Shown here: positions 9,040-16,606 of the stretch, piece after piece
Layout of the letters: each line of letters starts with the position of its first letter
Position numbering within the stretch: the first letter of the stretch is position 1
Source of the DNA: CBDFLS01 sp965249185
GTDB lineage: Bacteria > Chloroflexota > Dehalococcoidia > Lucifugimonadales > Australimonadaceae
Direction of reading: 5' to 3'
Assembly: GCA_965249185.1 (NCBI GenBank)
Contig: CBDFLS010000002.1
Span: forward strand, 1,736,001-1,800,000
DNA length: 64,000 bases
Program-made: the position numbers and the translations under genes
The notes under the pieces: generated by a model
Database searches by the model: none
Seen by the model: only the letters and a program-made list of their open reading frames with translations
What the model was told of the DNA's origin: nothing

Positions 9040-9257
9040 CTGTCGTCGGTCCTCCTTGGCGGTGTCGCGCTATTTTGAAGCACACACATGCTCAGAACCG
9101 GCTGATTATATCTGATTTATAATCGCATTCTACGCTGGCCCATACGTCAAGGCAACCGGGAACGCAACGGGTTCCGGCCTTATGGGGCCACGTTGTTGCA
9201 TAGGGCCGCGTTACGGCATAGCGCCGCGCCGCGCTCAGCGTGGCTTTGGAACTAGCC
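9040..9257. other. Intergenic region between two catabolic clusters
   Basis: This 218-bp gap holds a short repeat rich in GCATAGGGCCGCG at 9183-9244, also found at 10541-10600, and an AT-rich stretch at about 9104-9132 with TATAAT-like sequences just upstream of the gene starting at 9039. A promoter is likely here, but no -35/-10 pair with normal spacing stood out. Confidence 0.4.
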
Positions 9258-10493
9258 TCACGCGGGGACTGGCTCCGGCTCGGGGATGGGAAGACCGTAG
9301 AACCGGGCGGTATTGTCCACCAGTATCTTCCGCTTGGTCTCCTCACTCAAGTCCGTCCGGGCCATCAGCTTTCCCTGGGGGTTCGCCACCCGGTGGCCGT
9401 GGGGAATGTCGGAGGCGAAGAGCAGAAAATCGTCGCCGAACTCTTGCACAGTGTACGGGAGCTGGTGCTCGTCCACTTCGCAGTTTACGAAGACCTGCCC
9501 ACGCCTGATGTAGTCGGCTGGCAGCAGCTCTGATGTGTAGGGGAAGGCCCTGAAGTGGGACGACCCGCCGATGGCCGCCTCATCGGTTGCTGGAGGAGCG
9601 GCCATGGTGACCCGGTCCATGGGTCTGCCGGAGTTCTCGGCGATACGCATAGCCAGATAGTCGACCCAGCGGGACCCGTTCTCCATGAAACCGACACGCA
9701 AATTGGGGTAGCGGTCCAGCAGGCCGGAGCGGACAACGGCATAGAAGCCCAGGAGCTGGCTGAATACGAAGGGCACCACGACGGCGTCCATCAGCGTCCT
9801 GTACTGGTTGTCGAGGCCGGGATTGCAGAAGCCGGGATGGACGGCCACCGGCATCTCCAGCTCGGCGCAGGCAGCCCAGATCGGTTCCATGCTGGGGTCA
9901 TCGAGCTGTTTATCGCCCACGGAGCCCAGGAGCATAAGCCCCGCTGACCCCATCTTCTTGGTTCGCCGGATCTCCTGGGCCGATTCCTGGACATCCGCCG
10001 GGTCGATGACCGTGACCCACTTGAGCCGGTCCGGCGCCTGGCTACTGATGTCCGCCATGAAATTGTTGTAAGAGCGGGCCACGGCGCAGCCGATCTTCGG
10101 GTCGTGGGCCATGGGCCAGGTGAGCAGCAGGGAGGGGAAGTTCACCTCCACCGCGATCCCCTCGCGGTCCATCTGCTCCAGACGCGCGGTGGCGTTGTGG
10201 AACTCACAGGACTCGAGGGTATCGATGTGCCCCATCTTGGCCGCCTCGGTGGTGCGCAGCCGGAAGAAGGGCGAGGGCTCCCCGTTTCGGGAGGCGGGCA
10301 CGCCGCCGGTGACCGACGCTGGCCCGACGATGCGTGGGTGGGAGATGGAATCGATAATGAAAGAGTTGTTCCCCATCTCGTCCGTTTGGACGATCATCGG
10401 CCGGCGGCCACGGAACCGCTGGTCCCAGTACTTGTCGGCGAACACATGCTCCGATTCCTCGATATGGCTATCGCAATCGTAGACCTTGTACAT
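9258..10493 (-). CDS. Amidohydrolase-family (COG2159) protein, paralogue 2
   Basis: A 411-residue TIM-barrel hydrolase/decarboxylase. The metal-site motifs are DCDSHIEE (residues 6-13), AVHPGF and FASDIPHGHR. It lies 124 bases behind the Rieske gene ending at 10618 and ends 218 bases before the next Rieske cluster. It shares with the other copies the segments RLKWVTVIDPAD, GSAGLMLLG and LRVGFMENG. The pairing of each early amidohydrolase with a Rieske gene supports sequential steps in one pathway. Its chemistry cannot be fixed from sequence. Confidence 0.85.
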   Translation of the reverse strand: MYKVYDCDSHIEESEHVFADKYWDQRFRGRRPMIVQTDEMGNNSFIIDSISHPRIVGPASVTGGVPASRNGEPSPFFRLRTTEAAKMGHIDTLESCEFHNATARLEQMDREGIAVEVNFPSLLLTWPMAHDPKIGCAVARSYNNFMADISSQAPDRLKWVTVIDPADVQESAQEIRRTKKMGSAGLMLLGSVGDKQLDDPSMEPIWAACAELEMPVAVHPGFCNPGLDNQYRTLMDAVVVPFVFSQLLGFYAVVRSGLLDRYPNLRVGFMENGSRWVDYLAMRIAENSGRPMDRVTMAAPPATDEAAIGGSSHFRAFPYTSELLPADYIRRGQVFVNCEVDEHQLPYTVQEFGDDFLLFASDIPHGHRVANPQGKLMARTDLSEETKRKILVDNTARFYGLPIPEPEPVPA

Positions 10494-10540
10494 GTGAGGA
10501 GCCCCTTTCTTCCTCTAGATCGGCCGAATTCCGGCCTTCA

Positions 10541-10600
10541 TGGCCGGGTTGCGGCATAGGGCCGCGCCGCTCCATAGGGCCACGCCGCGCTCAGCGTGGG
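10541..10600. repeat. Short GC-rich intergenic repeat (two copies)
   Basis: GCATAGGGCCGCG-type units end in CGCCGCGCTCAGCGTGG. A second copy lies at 9183-9244. Each copy sits 13-17 bases past the stop codon of a minus-strand gene. CCACGC and GCGTGG can pair into a hairpin here, so the unit may act as a 3' mRNA structure. Confidence 0.5.
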
Positions 10601-10617
10601 GTCTTTCGCCGGCTGGC

Positions 10618-11940
10618 CTAGGTGGGGGGCAGCTCCACCGGGGTGGCCTCCAGGCCCATCTCCACCTGCCGCTCCTTGGCGAACCGCTCGGCTTCCGTGT
10701 CCTCCAGCACCTCGGCGCTCGGCTTCTCCATGCCCCGGGCGTGCTCCGTTACCAGCCGGCGGAGGTGGATGATCTCCGCGTCGGTGGGCGAGAGGTTCTC
10801 CGGCGTGTCGAACCGCTGCGGGACCATGACCGAGGCGTCCATCTCGGAGAAGTTGCCGATGACCCACTTGTGGATGAGGTGGAAGTGAACGTATTCGTAG
10901 ATGACGCTCAGCCACCGGGGCCGCGCCGGCCGTATCGAATGGAAGTAGACCATGTGCGAGTCTTCCTCCGTGTAGGGCACCGGCCAGCGGGTGAGGATGT
11001 GCGGGTGGAAGGCGCGGAACATGCCCGGCAGGTGGTGGCGGTAGGCCATCCACTCCGGGTTGTCGGTGACGCCCCGCCGCTTGCGGGCGCGCTTCCAGCT
11101 CCACCGGATCGTCCAGTTCCAGAGCCCGCGCCAGTTGGACTTTGGCCATCGGCCCTCCAAGGCGGGATAGTATTCCTGGGCCGGCCCTTTATCGCTGTCC
11201 GGGGGTGGCCGGAAGCGCTCTATCCCAACGGCCACAGACTCTCCGCGCCGGTTCTGGATGGTGAAGGGCCGGCCTCCGAGGGGTCCACCCATGCGCAGGG
11301 GAGTCGACATGTAGCCCGCCAGCACGGTGGCGGCGTTCCGATGGACGTACGGCGGGTGCGCGTCCATGGAGTTCTCCAGCGAGACCATCCAGTTCACCGG
11401 CCAGCTCCGCCACCAAGCGAAGACGAGTACCTCTGGGTCGAAGAGCTCCTCCGGCACGTCCTCCTCAATGGGGACCGGCTCTCGATCGCCTATCCAGATG
11501 AACACAATGTTCTTCAGGGTCCTGGTCGGGTACATGCGCGCCGCGACCTTGCCCGGGATCTTGGAGTCGGGGCCCTCGGAGAGGACGGCCACGCACGTGC
11601 CGGTCTGGTCGAAGGTCCAGCCGTGGTAGGGGCATGAGATCGTGCCGGGGAAGTGGGAGTCGCCGTGGCCCAGGGAGCCGCCCCGGTGGGGGCACACGTC
11701 CCAGACGGCCTTCACCAGGCCATCCGCGCCCCGGAAGAAGGTGACCTTCTCGCCGAGGAGATCCATCGTCACCGGTTTCTTCTTGCCGACCCTCTGTTGA
11801 AGCAGGGCAGGGTACCAGTACTCCCGCAGCCCCAGCTTCGGGATCAACTCACGCCGGTCCCTGGGCGCCGTGGTCTTGGCGACGCCAACGGCGCTCCGGC
11901 CGTTCCCTTGGACCGCTCCATCGGCGCCCTTGACTGCCAT
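10618..11940 (-). CDS. Rieske non-heme iron oxygenase, catalytic subunit, paralogue 3 (most divergent)
   Basis: A 440-residue oxygenase with Rieske ligands C83, H85, C103 and H106, and iron-site motif ENSMDAHPPYVH (D193, H195, H200). Its Rieske domain differs clearly from the near-identical ones of the other three copies, so it is an older branch. It heads the second Rieske-amidohydrolase cluster. A promoter (TTGACC, 17 bp, TACAAT) lies about 105 bases upstream, back to back with that of the unknown gene at 12245. Confidence 0.9.
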   Translation of the reverse strand: MAVKGADGAVQGNGRSAVGVAKTTAPRDRRELIPKLGLREYWYPALLQQRVGKKKPVTMDLLGEKVTFFRGADGLVKAVWDVCPHRGGSLGHGDSHFPGTISCPYHGWTFDQTGTCVAVLSEGPDSKIPGKVAARMYPTRTLKNIVFIWIGDREPVPIEEDVPEELFDPEVLVFAWWRSWPVNWMVSLENSMDAHPPYVHRNAATVLAGYMSTPLRMGGPLGGRPFTIQNRRGESVAVGIERFRPPPDSDKGPAQEYYPALEGRWPKSNWRGLWNWTIRWSWKRARKRRGVTDNPEWMAYRHHLPGMFRAFHPHILTRWPVPYTEEDSHMVYFHSIRPARPRWLSVIYEYVHFHLIHKWVIGNFSEMDASVMVPQRFDTPENLSPTDAEIIHLRRLVTEHARGMEKPSAEVLEDTEAERFAKERQVEMGLEATPVELPPT

Positions 11941-12044
11941 GGCGGGCTCCTTCCCGGGCCTTTGGCTGCTTGGGCCACGGCCCGATGCCGTCTTTGGTGG
12001 GAGAGCCCTCGGAGAGCCCTCTTTAGTTAGGAGACAACGATGTG

Positions 12045-12073
12045 ATTGTATGGGGCCACTCGTGAGGGGTCAA
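12045..12073 (-). promoter_or_regulatory. Promoter of the second Rieske-amidohydrolase cluster
   Basis: Minus-strand TTGACC (12073-12068), a 17-bp spacer and TACAAT (12050-12045). It is divergent from the plus-strand promoter at 12143, leaving about 70 bp between them for shared regulation. Confidence 0.65.
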
Positions 12074-12142
12074 GGTGCCGCGGGCCTCCGGCTGGGGCAT
12101 CCGCCGGCGCGGCTCCAGCGAGCCTGCCCGCGCACCGATTGA

Positions 12143-12171
12143 TTGACGGCGCCCGCTCCGTGCGCTACATT
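12143..12171 (+). promoter_or_regulatory. Promoter of unknown gene A
   Basis: TTGACG (12143-12148), a 17-bp spacer and TACATT (12166-12171), 73 bases before the ATG at 12245. The sequence GTGCGC just before the -10 is repeated at the promoter of the neighbouring paralogue. Confidence 0.65.
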
Positions 12172-12244
12172 CAGCCCAGCCGCTTGCTCCCACGGACGCT
12201 CGGGAGCCGTCGTGGGGAGCGCGGCTTTAAAGGAGGACACGGCC

Positions 12245-12775
12245 ATGGCTTTTCAGTACGAATTTATTCCCCATATCCCCGAGTTCACCGAGTATTTCCA
12301 CGTGGGCCCGCTCACCATCGGCGTCGAGTCCCGGATGCTCACGGATGCGACTACCGCCGCCATCAAAGAGGGCCAGGGCAAGATCGATCTGGAGACGATC
12401 AGCAAGCTGATGGCTGAATACTCCCAGGGCAGCCAGCAGTTGAAGGACGGCGGCGTTTCGCTCCACGTATTCGGCGAGGCCGATGGCGGGCTGGTCGAGT
12501 ACCTCCGCTTCGACTGCTTCCTGGAATTCCCCCATTACCACTATGGCTATGTCGGGCGCCAGCCGTCGGATCAACTGCCCATCGACACGGTGGCGGACGG
12601 CGACGCGTTGGCGTGGACGGTGGAGCGGCTGCGCACCCGGCTCCAACCGATGCTGGAGCACGCCGGAGCCCACGAGCTGGCCTCCAGCGTAGACCAGGCT
12701 GAGGTGGAGGCGGTGTTGCCCCAGGTGGTCCGGGCGGCGGAGAAGTCGCTGGGCCAGTGGGTGGCGGTCAGCTAA
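12245..12775 (+). CDS. Unrecognised conserved protein A (HxH / Hx3H family)
   Basis: A 176-residue protein I do not recognise. It has no signal peptide or membrane segment. It is paralogous to the next gene. Shared features are SLHVFG (His74), EYLRFDCF (Asp90, Cys91), PHYHY (His97, His99) and the identical HAGAHELA (His139, His143). The HxH and Hx3HE patterns could bind a metal. ATG 12245 is chosen because AAGGAGGAC lies about 7 bases upstream and it falls behind the promoter at 12143. Its position, divergent from a Rieske-amidohydrolase cluster, suggests a role in the same pathway, but this is inference only. Confidence 0.8.
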   Translation: MAFQYEFIPHIPEFTEYFHVGPLTIGVESRMLTDATTAAIKEGQGKIDLETISKLMAEYSQGSQQLKDGGVSLHVFGEADGGLVEYLRFDCFLEFPHYHYGYVGRQPSDQLPIDTVADGDALAWTVERLRTRLQPMLEHAGAHELASSVDQAEVEAVLPQVVRAAEKSLGQWVAVS

Positions 12776-12854
12776 GGCCCACGCTTTAAGGGTACGCGGT
12801 TGCGATGAGACCCCCACGTCCGGCGGAGGACCTGGGGCCCTCGTTGCCGGGCGG

Positions 12855-12883
12855 TTGACGCGCACTAGCCCGTGCGCTACAGT
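12855..12883 (+). promoter_or_regulatory. Promoter of unknown gene B
   Basis: TTGACG (12855-12860), a 17-bp spacer and TACAGT (12878-12883). Its layout matches that of gene A, so the promoter was duplicated with the gene. Confidence 0.65.
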
Positions 12884-12950
12884 CGGGAGCAAGCTGGCGG
12901 CGCCCGCATGGGTGTCCGCGCCAGCAGGCGAACTGAGAGGAGATAGCGCT

Positions 12951-13499
12951 ATGCCGAGAAAATACTCGCACCACCACGACCTCGCCCCCCATATCCCCGA
13001 GCGCACCGAGCTTCACTCCATGGGGCCCGTCACCGTTGGCATCGAGCCGAGGGTGATCAGCGATGGAATGAACGATGCCTACAAGGAGGTCACCTTCGTC
13101 GAGCTGGACACGATGCGGGAGCTGATGAACAAGTTCGAGCGGGGCGGCGAGAAGGTGCTGACGAGCGGGGTGAGCCTGCACGTCTTTGGTCACGATGAGG
13201 GCGAGCTGATCGAATACCTCCGCTTCGACTGCTTCTCCGTCAGGCCCCATTACCACTACTACTCCATGTCGCCGGGAACACCGCCGATTCCTCACGAGAT
13301 CGACACGATAGCCCAGGGCGGTCCGCTCTCCTGGGCACTGGGACGCATTGGCACGAGGCTGCCTGAGATGCTCCGCCACGCCGGCGCCCACGAGCTGGCC
13401 GACCAGATCGGCCGGGCGGACATCGAGGCCGCGATGCCCGGGATCACGGCCTCCGCCGAGGATGCCCTGGCCAAAGCGCCTCCGGTCAGCGTGGCCTAG
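12951..13499 (+). CDS. Unrecognised conserved protein B, paralogue of A
   Basis: A 182-residue protein with the same motifs as gene A: SLHVFG (His77), EYLRFDCF (Asp93, Cys94), PHYHY (His100, His102) and HAGAHELA (His143, His147). Outside these blocks identity is only moderate, so the conserved His/Asp/Cys set is probably functional. ATG 12951 follows GAGAGGAGAT. The N-terminus carries an extra HHH (residues 7-9). The function is unknown. Confidence 0.8.
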   Translation: MPRKYSHHHDLAPHIPERTELHSMGPVTVGIEPRVISDGMNDAYKEVTFVELDTMRELMNKFERGGEKVLTSGVSLHVFGHDEGELIEYLRFDCFSVRPHYHYYSMSPGTPPIPHEIDTIAQGGPLSWALGRIGTRLPEMLRHAGAHELADQIGRADIEAAMPGITASAEDALAKAPPVSVA

Positions 13500-13552
13500 G
13501 GCCCCGTGGACCATCACCCCACTACAGCCACCCAGCGCGGGGTAGAGGCGCC

Positions 13553-14236
13553 GTGAACGGCCAGTCGACCAAAGGCATCTACGTAGTCCTCAGCGAGTGC
13601 AATGACCCCTCCCGCGAGGAGGAATTCAACGAGTGGTATACCCACACCCACTTGGCGGACGTGCTCGCCTCGGGGATCTTCCACCGCGCCTGGCGCTACG
13701 AGGCGGCCACTCCCGGCACTCCGAAGTATCTGGCCATCTATGAGACGGACGCCGGAGACTTGCCCGCCGCTGTCCGCAAGCTGGATGCGGAGCGGGACCT
13801 CCGGCGGCAAGAAGGGGGGTTCCATCCCACCCTGGAGGTGGTCTACCGCTCTTTCATGGCGACTCGGGAGCCAGGCATCTTCGTCTTCGACCAGCCCACG
13901 CCCGGCCGCATCACGGGGCTGCTCATGATGGGCTCCAACCCGAAGACGCCCGGCACCGATGATGCGTTCAACGAGTGGTACGACACCGTCCACATGGTGG
14001 ACCTGGCCGCCACCGGGCTCTTCAAGGTGGGCCACCGGTTCGAGGCGCTGGAGGAGCCCGCGGAGGGCCAGGCCCGCTACCTGAACCTGTACGAGACGGA
14101 GCTGGAGGAGGTGTCCCAGGCGCTGACGGGACTCGACCCGTACCGCCAGGGCTGGATGGACCGGGGCACCTACTACTACGACCGCGTTTTCCTGCTGCGC
14201 GGCGCCTACCGGCTCATCGCCACGCACCCCCACTAA
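13553..14236 (+). CDS. Duplicated dimeric alpha/beta-barrel (EthD-like) protein
   Basis: A 227-residue protein made of two similar ferredoxin-like halves. EFNEWYTHTHLADVL (residues 24-38) and AFNEWYDTVHMVDLA (138-152) are equivalent, offset by 114 residues, each followed by a YLxxYE-type strand. Stand-alone domains of this fold dimerise and often act on hydrophobic or aromatic intermediates; here one chain would form the pair. The start is GTG with AGAGG upstream. It lies 53 bases after gene B and is probably co-transcribed with it. The specific activity is unknown. Confidence 0.7.
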   Translation: MNGQSTKGIYVVLSECNDPSREEEFNEWYTHTHLADVLASGIFHRAWRYEAATPGTPKYLAIYETDAGDLPAAVRKLDAERDLRRQEGGFHPTLEVVYRSFMATREPGIFVFDQPTPGRITGLLMMGSNPKTPGTDDAFNEWYDTVHMVDLAATGLFKVGHRFEALEEPAEGQARYLNLYETELEEVSQALTGLDPYRQGWMDRGTYYYDRVFLLRGAYRLIATHPH

Positions 14237-14261
14237 TTGCCCCCGTCGGCATTGGGGGTCG

Positions 14262-14428
14262 TGGGAACCCCTTTCTTGGGAAGAAAGCGGTTCCCATACC
14301 CTCCGCAAAGAACTTTGGTGTTAGGTCAGGAGCCTGGGGGGCCTCAGGCCCCCCAGGCTCCTGACTCAAATACGAAGTTTTCTGGAAGGGGTTTGGGGAA
14401 ACTCTCTTTTCCCAAAAGAGGTTTCCCC
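14262..14428. repeat. MITE-like inverted-repeat element, copy A
   Basis: This 167-bp element starts with a GGGAACC hairpin and ends with a GGGGAAAC/GTTTCCCC hairpin. In the centre is a perfect palindrome (14325-14365) with 20-bp arms and a single central base. Related copies lie at 27065-27160 (half) and 32350-32558 (reverse, full), with fragments at 20402-20438 and 29498-29518. It contains no ORF of its own. Confidence 0.7.
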
Positions 14429-14455
14429 TGATTCCCCGATTTCGGCAGGGGGCAA

Positions 14456-15001
14456 TTAGTGGGGGTGGGAGCCGGGCAGTGGCAGCACCACTGTTGCGGT
14501 GCCCAGAAAGAGGGGCTGGCCGGCCAGCACGAGGCGGTAGAGCTCCGCGGTCAGCTCCAGGTCCACCTTGTTGTACTCGATGAGCCGATGGGGTTCCTGC
14601 TCCCAGACGCGACGGTTCTGCCGGTGGTCCCAGGGCATCTTCCGTTCGCCGAAGGTGTTGTGGCAGAGGTCGTCCAGGCTGATGCGCCTGCCGGCAGCGG
14701 TATGGACCTCCCGCAGCAGGTCGTAGTGGTGGGCCACGCGCAGCTCCCGGTCCAGCACTTGGGCAAACCAGCGCTGCAGCACGGGCAGGTCAAAGAACGC
14801 GCCGTTGTAAGTCACCACCACGCCGGCGAAGCCGTCCAGGAAATCGGCCAGGCCGGCTAGGCTTTCCTGCTCGGCCGTGTAGGCGAGCGGCACTCCGCGA
14901 TAGCTCACGCCGGCCAACAGCGGCTCGAACCCCTCGGGGAAGGAGTCCCAGGTGCCGCCGGCCGTCTCGATGTCCAGCACACAGAAGTCCGTGGGGTCCA
15001 C
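14456..15001 (-). CDS. RNase H-like 3'-5' exonuclease-family protein (YprB-like)
   Basis: A 181-residue DnaQ-like domain. CVLDIETAGG (residues 7-16) is Exo I with D10 and E12. VVTYNGAFFDLPVL is the Exo II region, and YNKVDLELTAELY supplies the Exo III aspartate. This pattern matches the predicted exonucleases of the YprB/RNase_H_2 group, which act on RNA or DNA ends. The start is GTG; no in-frame ATG lies upstream. It ends just past repeat copy A. The nucleic acid target is unknown. Confidence 0.75.
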   Translation of the reverse strand: MDPTDFCVLDIETAGGTWDSFPEGFEPLLAGVSYRGVPLAYTAEQESLAGLADFLDGFAGVVVTYNGAFFDLPVLQRWFAQVLDRELRVAHHYDLLREVHTAAGRRISLDDLCHNTFGERKMPWDHRQNRRVWEQEPHRLIEYNKVDLELTAELYRLVLAGQPLFLGTATVVLPLPGSHPH

Positions 15002-15111
15002 GGACGCAGCATAACACGACGGGCCGCGAGCGGCAGCTTTGAGGCGAGACGCGCACCGCTACATTTTGTATGCCGCGCGGCTGATTACACTGTATCTGGC
15101 CTCCTGTGTCC

Positions 15112-15140
15112 TTGACACCGGCGCGGCCATACCCTATTCT
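15112..15140 (+). promoter_or_regulatory. Promoter of the B12 riboswitch transcript
   Basis: TTGACA (15112-15117), a 17-bp spacer and TATTCT (15135-15140), placed just upstream of the riboswitch aptamer. Confidence 0.7.
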
Positions 15141-15177
15141 GCGGCCAGCCTAGCGATAGGCGTACAACTGAATATCG

Positions 15178-15294
15178 GATGGCGGTGGTGCCCCCGAAGG
15201 GGGCTCAAACAAGGAAGCCGGTGAGAGGCCGGCACTGTCCCGCAACGGTATGTCAGGGTTACCCTGACGAGTCCGGACCAGGGCCACCGTCGGT
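15178..15294 (+). promoter_or_regulatory. Cobalamin riboswitch
   Basis: The aptamer carries TGCCCCCGAAGGGGGCT, then AAGCCGGTGAGAGGCCGGCA, ACTGTCCCGCAACGGT and the B12-box-like GAGTCCGGACCAGGGCC. GGCGGTGG (15181-15188) can pair with CCACCGTC (15284-15291) to close the P1 stem. Spacing to the terminator at 15345 suggests transcriptional control: with B12 bound, transcription of the uptake genes should stop. Confidence 0.92.
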
Positions 15295-15344
15295 GTCGAG
15301 GCCTTCGTGGAGAGGCACGGGCACGGGACGTGGCAACAACTGCA

Positions 15345-15378
15345 CCCCCTGCCTTTCCATGAGGCGGGGGTTTTTGTT
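15345..15378 (+). terminator. Riboswitch expression-platform terminator
   Basis: CCCCCTGCCT and AGGCGGGGG form a stem with one bulged T, followed by TTTTTGTT. AGGCA at 15313-15317 is complementary to TGCCT at 15350-15354 and could form a competing antiterminator (inference). Confidence 0.8.
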
Positions 15379-15438
15379 ACGCCTCGGAGCGGTGGAGTGG
15401 ACGCCGCTCAGCTCGTTACGGGAAAAGAGGAGGTACAT

Positions 15439-16101
15439 ATGGCGACGTCAAGTGAGCAGGCCGCCGTGGTCGAGGTAGGACGGGCACCCGGAGTCCGGGC
15501 CCTTGGGCCCCAGCTTGGCCGACGGCTCTGGATAGAGACACTGGTCATCTCCGCCTTCGTGGCGGCCATTCTCGGCACCAACTACGCGCTGGCCGGTCTG
15601 CCCAACGTCAAGGTCTTCGACCTGCTGGTCTTCGTGGCGGGCTACACCCTGGGTCTGCGCCGCGGCGTCGCGGTGGCCATGGGCGCGTGGCTGGTCTACG
15701 GGACGTTCAACCCCTGGGGAGCGGCCGGCCCGGTGCTGCTGATGACGCTAATGACCTCCGAGGTGGTGTACGCGCTGGCGGGCGCCGGTCTGCGCATGGT
15801 CGTCCCCCCGGGCCGGCTGCGGGTGCTCCCCGGCCGGCGGAGCCTCCTCTTCGCCGCCGCCGCGGTGGTGTGCACGCTGGCTTACGATGCGGCGACCAAC
15901 GTCTTCACCGGGCTGGCGTGGGCGCAGATGGCGGGCGGCACGCAGTACGTACGCTGGCTGCTGGTCGCCCTTTTCAACCCCGGCGCGCTCCTCTTCTCCG
16001 CCATGCACGTGGGCAGCAACGTCGCCCTCTTCGCCCTGGCGGGGCCGGCCCTCATCAAGGGGATCGAGAAGGGAAAGGGATCCCTGCCTTGGATGCGCTA
16101 A
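15439..16101 (+). CDS. ECF-type transporter substrate-binding membrane subunit, probably for cobalamin
   Basis: A 220-residue membrane protein with about six hydrophobic segments, resembling S-components of energy-coupling factor transporters. ATG 15439 is preceded by AGAGGAGGT. The cobalamin riboswitch directly upstream points to B12 or a precursor as substrate. No ECF ATPase or T-component gene is in the window, so it would have to share a module encoded elsewhere. The next gene overlaps its end by 13 bases and is translationally coupled. Assignment rests on topology and the riboswitch rather than a diagnostic motif. Confidence 0.75.
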   Translation: MATSSEQAAVVEVGRAPGVRALGPQLGRRLWIETLVISAFVAAILGTNYALAGLPNVKVFDLLVFVAGYTLGLRRGVAVAMGAWLVYGTFNPWGAAGPVLLMTLMTSEVVYALAGAGLRMVVPPGRLRVLPGRRSLLFAAAAVVCTLAYDAATNVFTGLAWAQMAGGTQYVRWLLVALFNPGALLFSAMHVGSNVALFALAGPALIKGIEKGKGSLPWMR

Positions 16102-16550
16102 AAGACCGGAGGAGCTTGCCGGCTTCGCTGGCGCTGGTTGTCCTGGCGCTGTTCTTTCTGGCCGGTTGCGGAGGGAATGATGCGGACGGCGAGGCCCCTC
16201 CCATTCACGTCAGCATGCTCATCCAGGTGAGCCAGGACGACGCCCGCTGGTCCCGCGACGTTGAGGTGGTTCACGGCGCCAACGCCTACGAGCTGACCGA
16301 GCAGGTCACCGGCGGCGACCTGGAGGGCACCTGGTACCCAGTATACAGGACCCATTTCATCGACTCGTTGGTGGGGGTTGCGAACGAAAACCCCCGCTAC
16401 TGGCTCACCTACGTGTGGAGTGAGTCCGAGGCCATGTGGGAGCCGCTGCCCGTGGGCGCCGACCTCTACTCGCTCAAGGACGGCCACATCCTGGCCTGGT
16501 CCTATACCGACACGAGTCTGGACCCGAGCCCGCCGCCCGTGACGCCGTAA
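16089..16550 (+). CDS. Lipoprotein with transcobalamin-like DUF4430 domain
   Basis: A 153-residue lipoprotein with signal peptide and lipobox LAGC (Cys27). The C-terminal domain resembles DUF4430, related to the C-terminal domain of animal transcobalamin and intrinsic factor: YWLTYVWSE, a short loop, then YSLKDGHILAWSY. TTG 16089 is chosen because GAAGGGAAAGGGA lies just upstream and it is the only in-frame start that keeps the whole signal peptide. Under the same B12 riboswitch as the membrane protein, it probably binds corrinoid outside the membrane and hands it over. Confidence 0.75.
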   Translation: MDALKDRRSLPASLALVVLALFFLAGCGGNDADGEAPPIHVSMLIQVSQDDARWSRDVEVVHGANAYELTEQVTGGDLEGTWYPVYRTHFIDSLVGVANENPRYWLTYVWSESEAMWEPLPVGADLYSLKDGHILAWSYTDTSLDPSPPPVTP

Positions 16551-16606
16551 CGGTCCGGCCCTGCGGCGCTTTCTTGGAGTCCGACTAACGCGCGAGGGGA
16601 GTCCGA

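Noticed and set aside
9127..9150. Promoter TTGACG...TAGAAT before the Rieske gene at 9039
   Set aside because: Spacing is only 12 bp, unlike the 17 bp of all other promoters here. The AT-rich TATAAT nearby has no -35.
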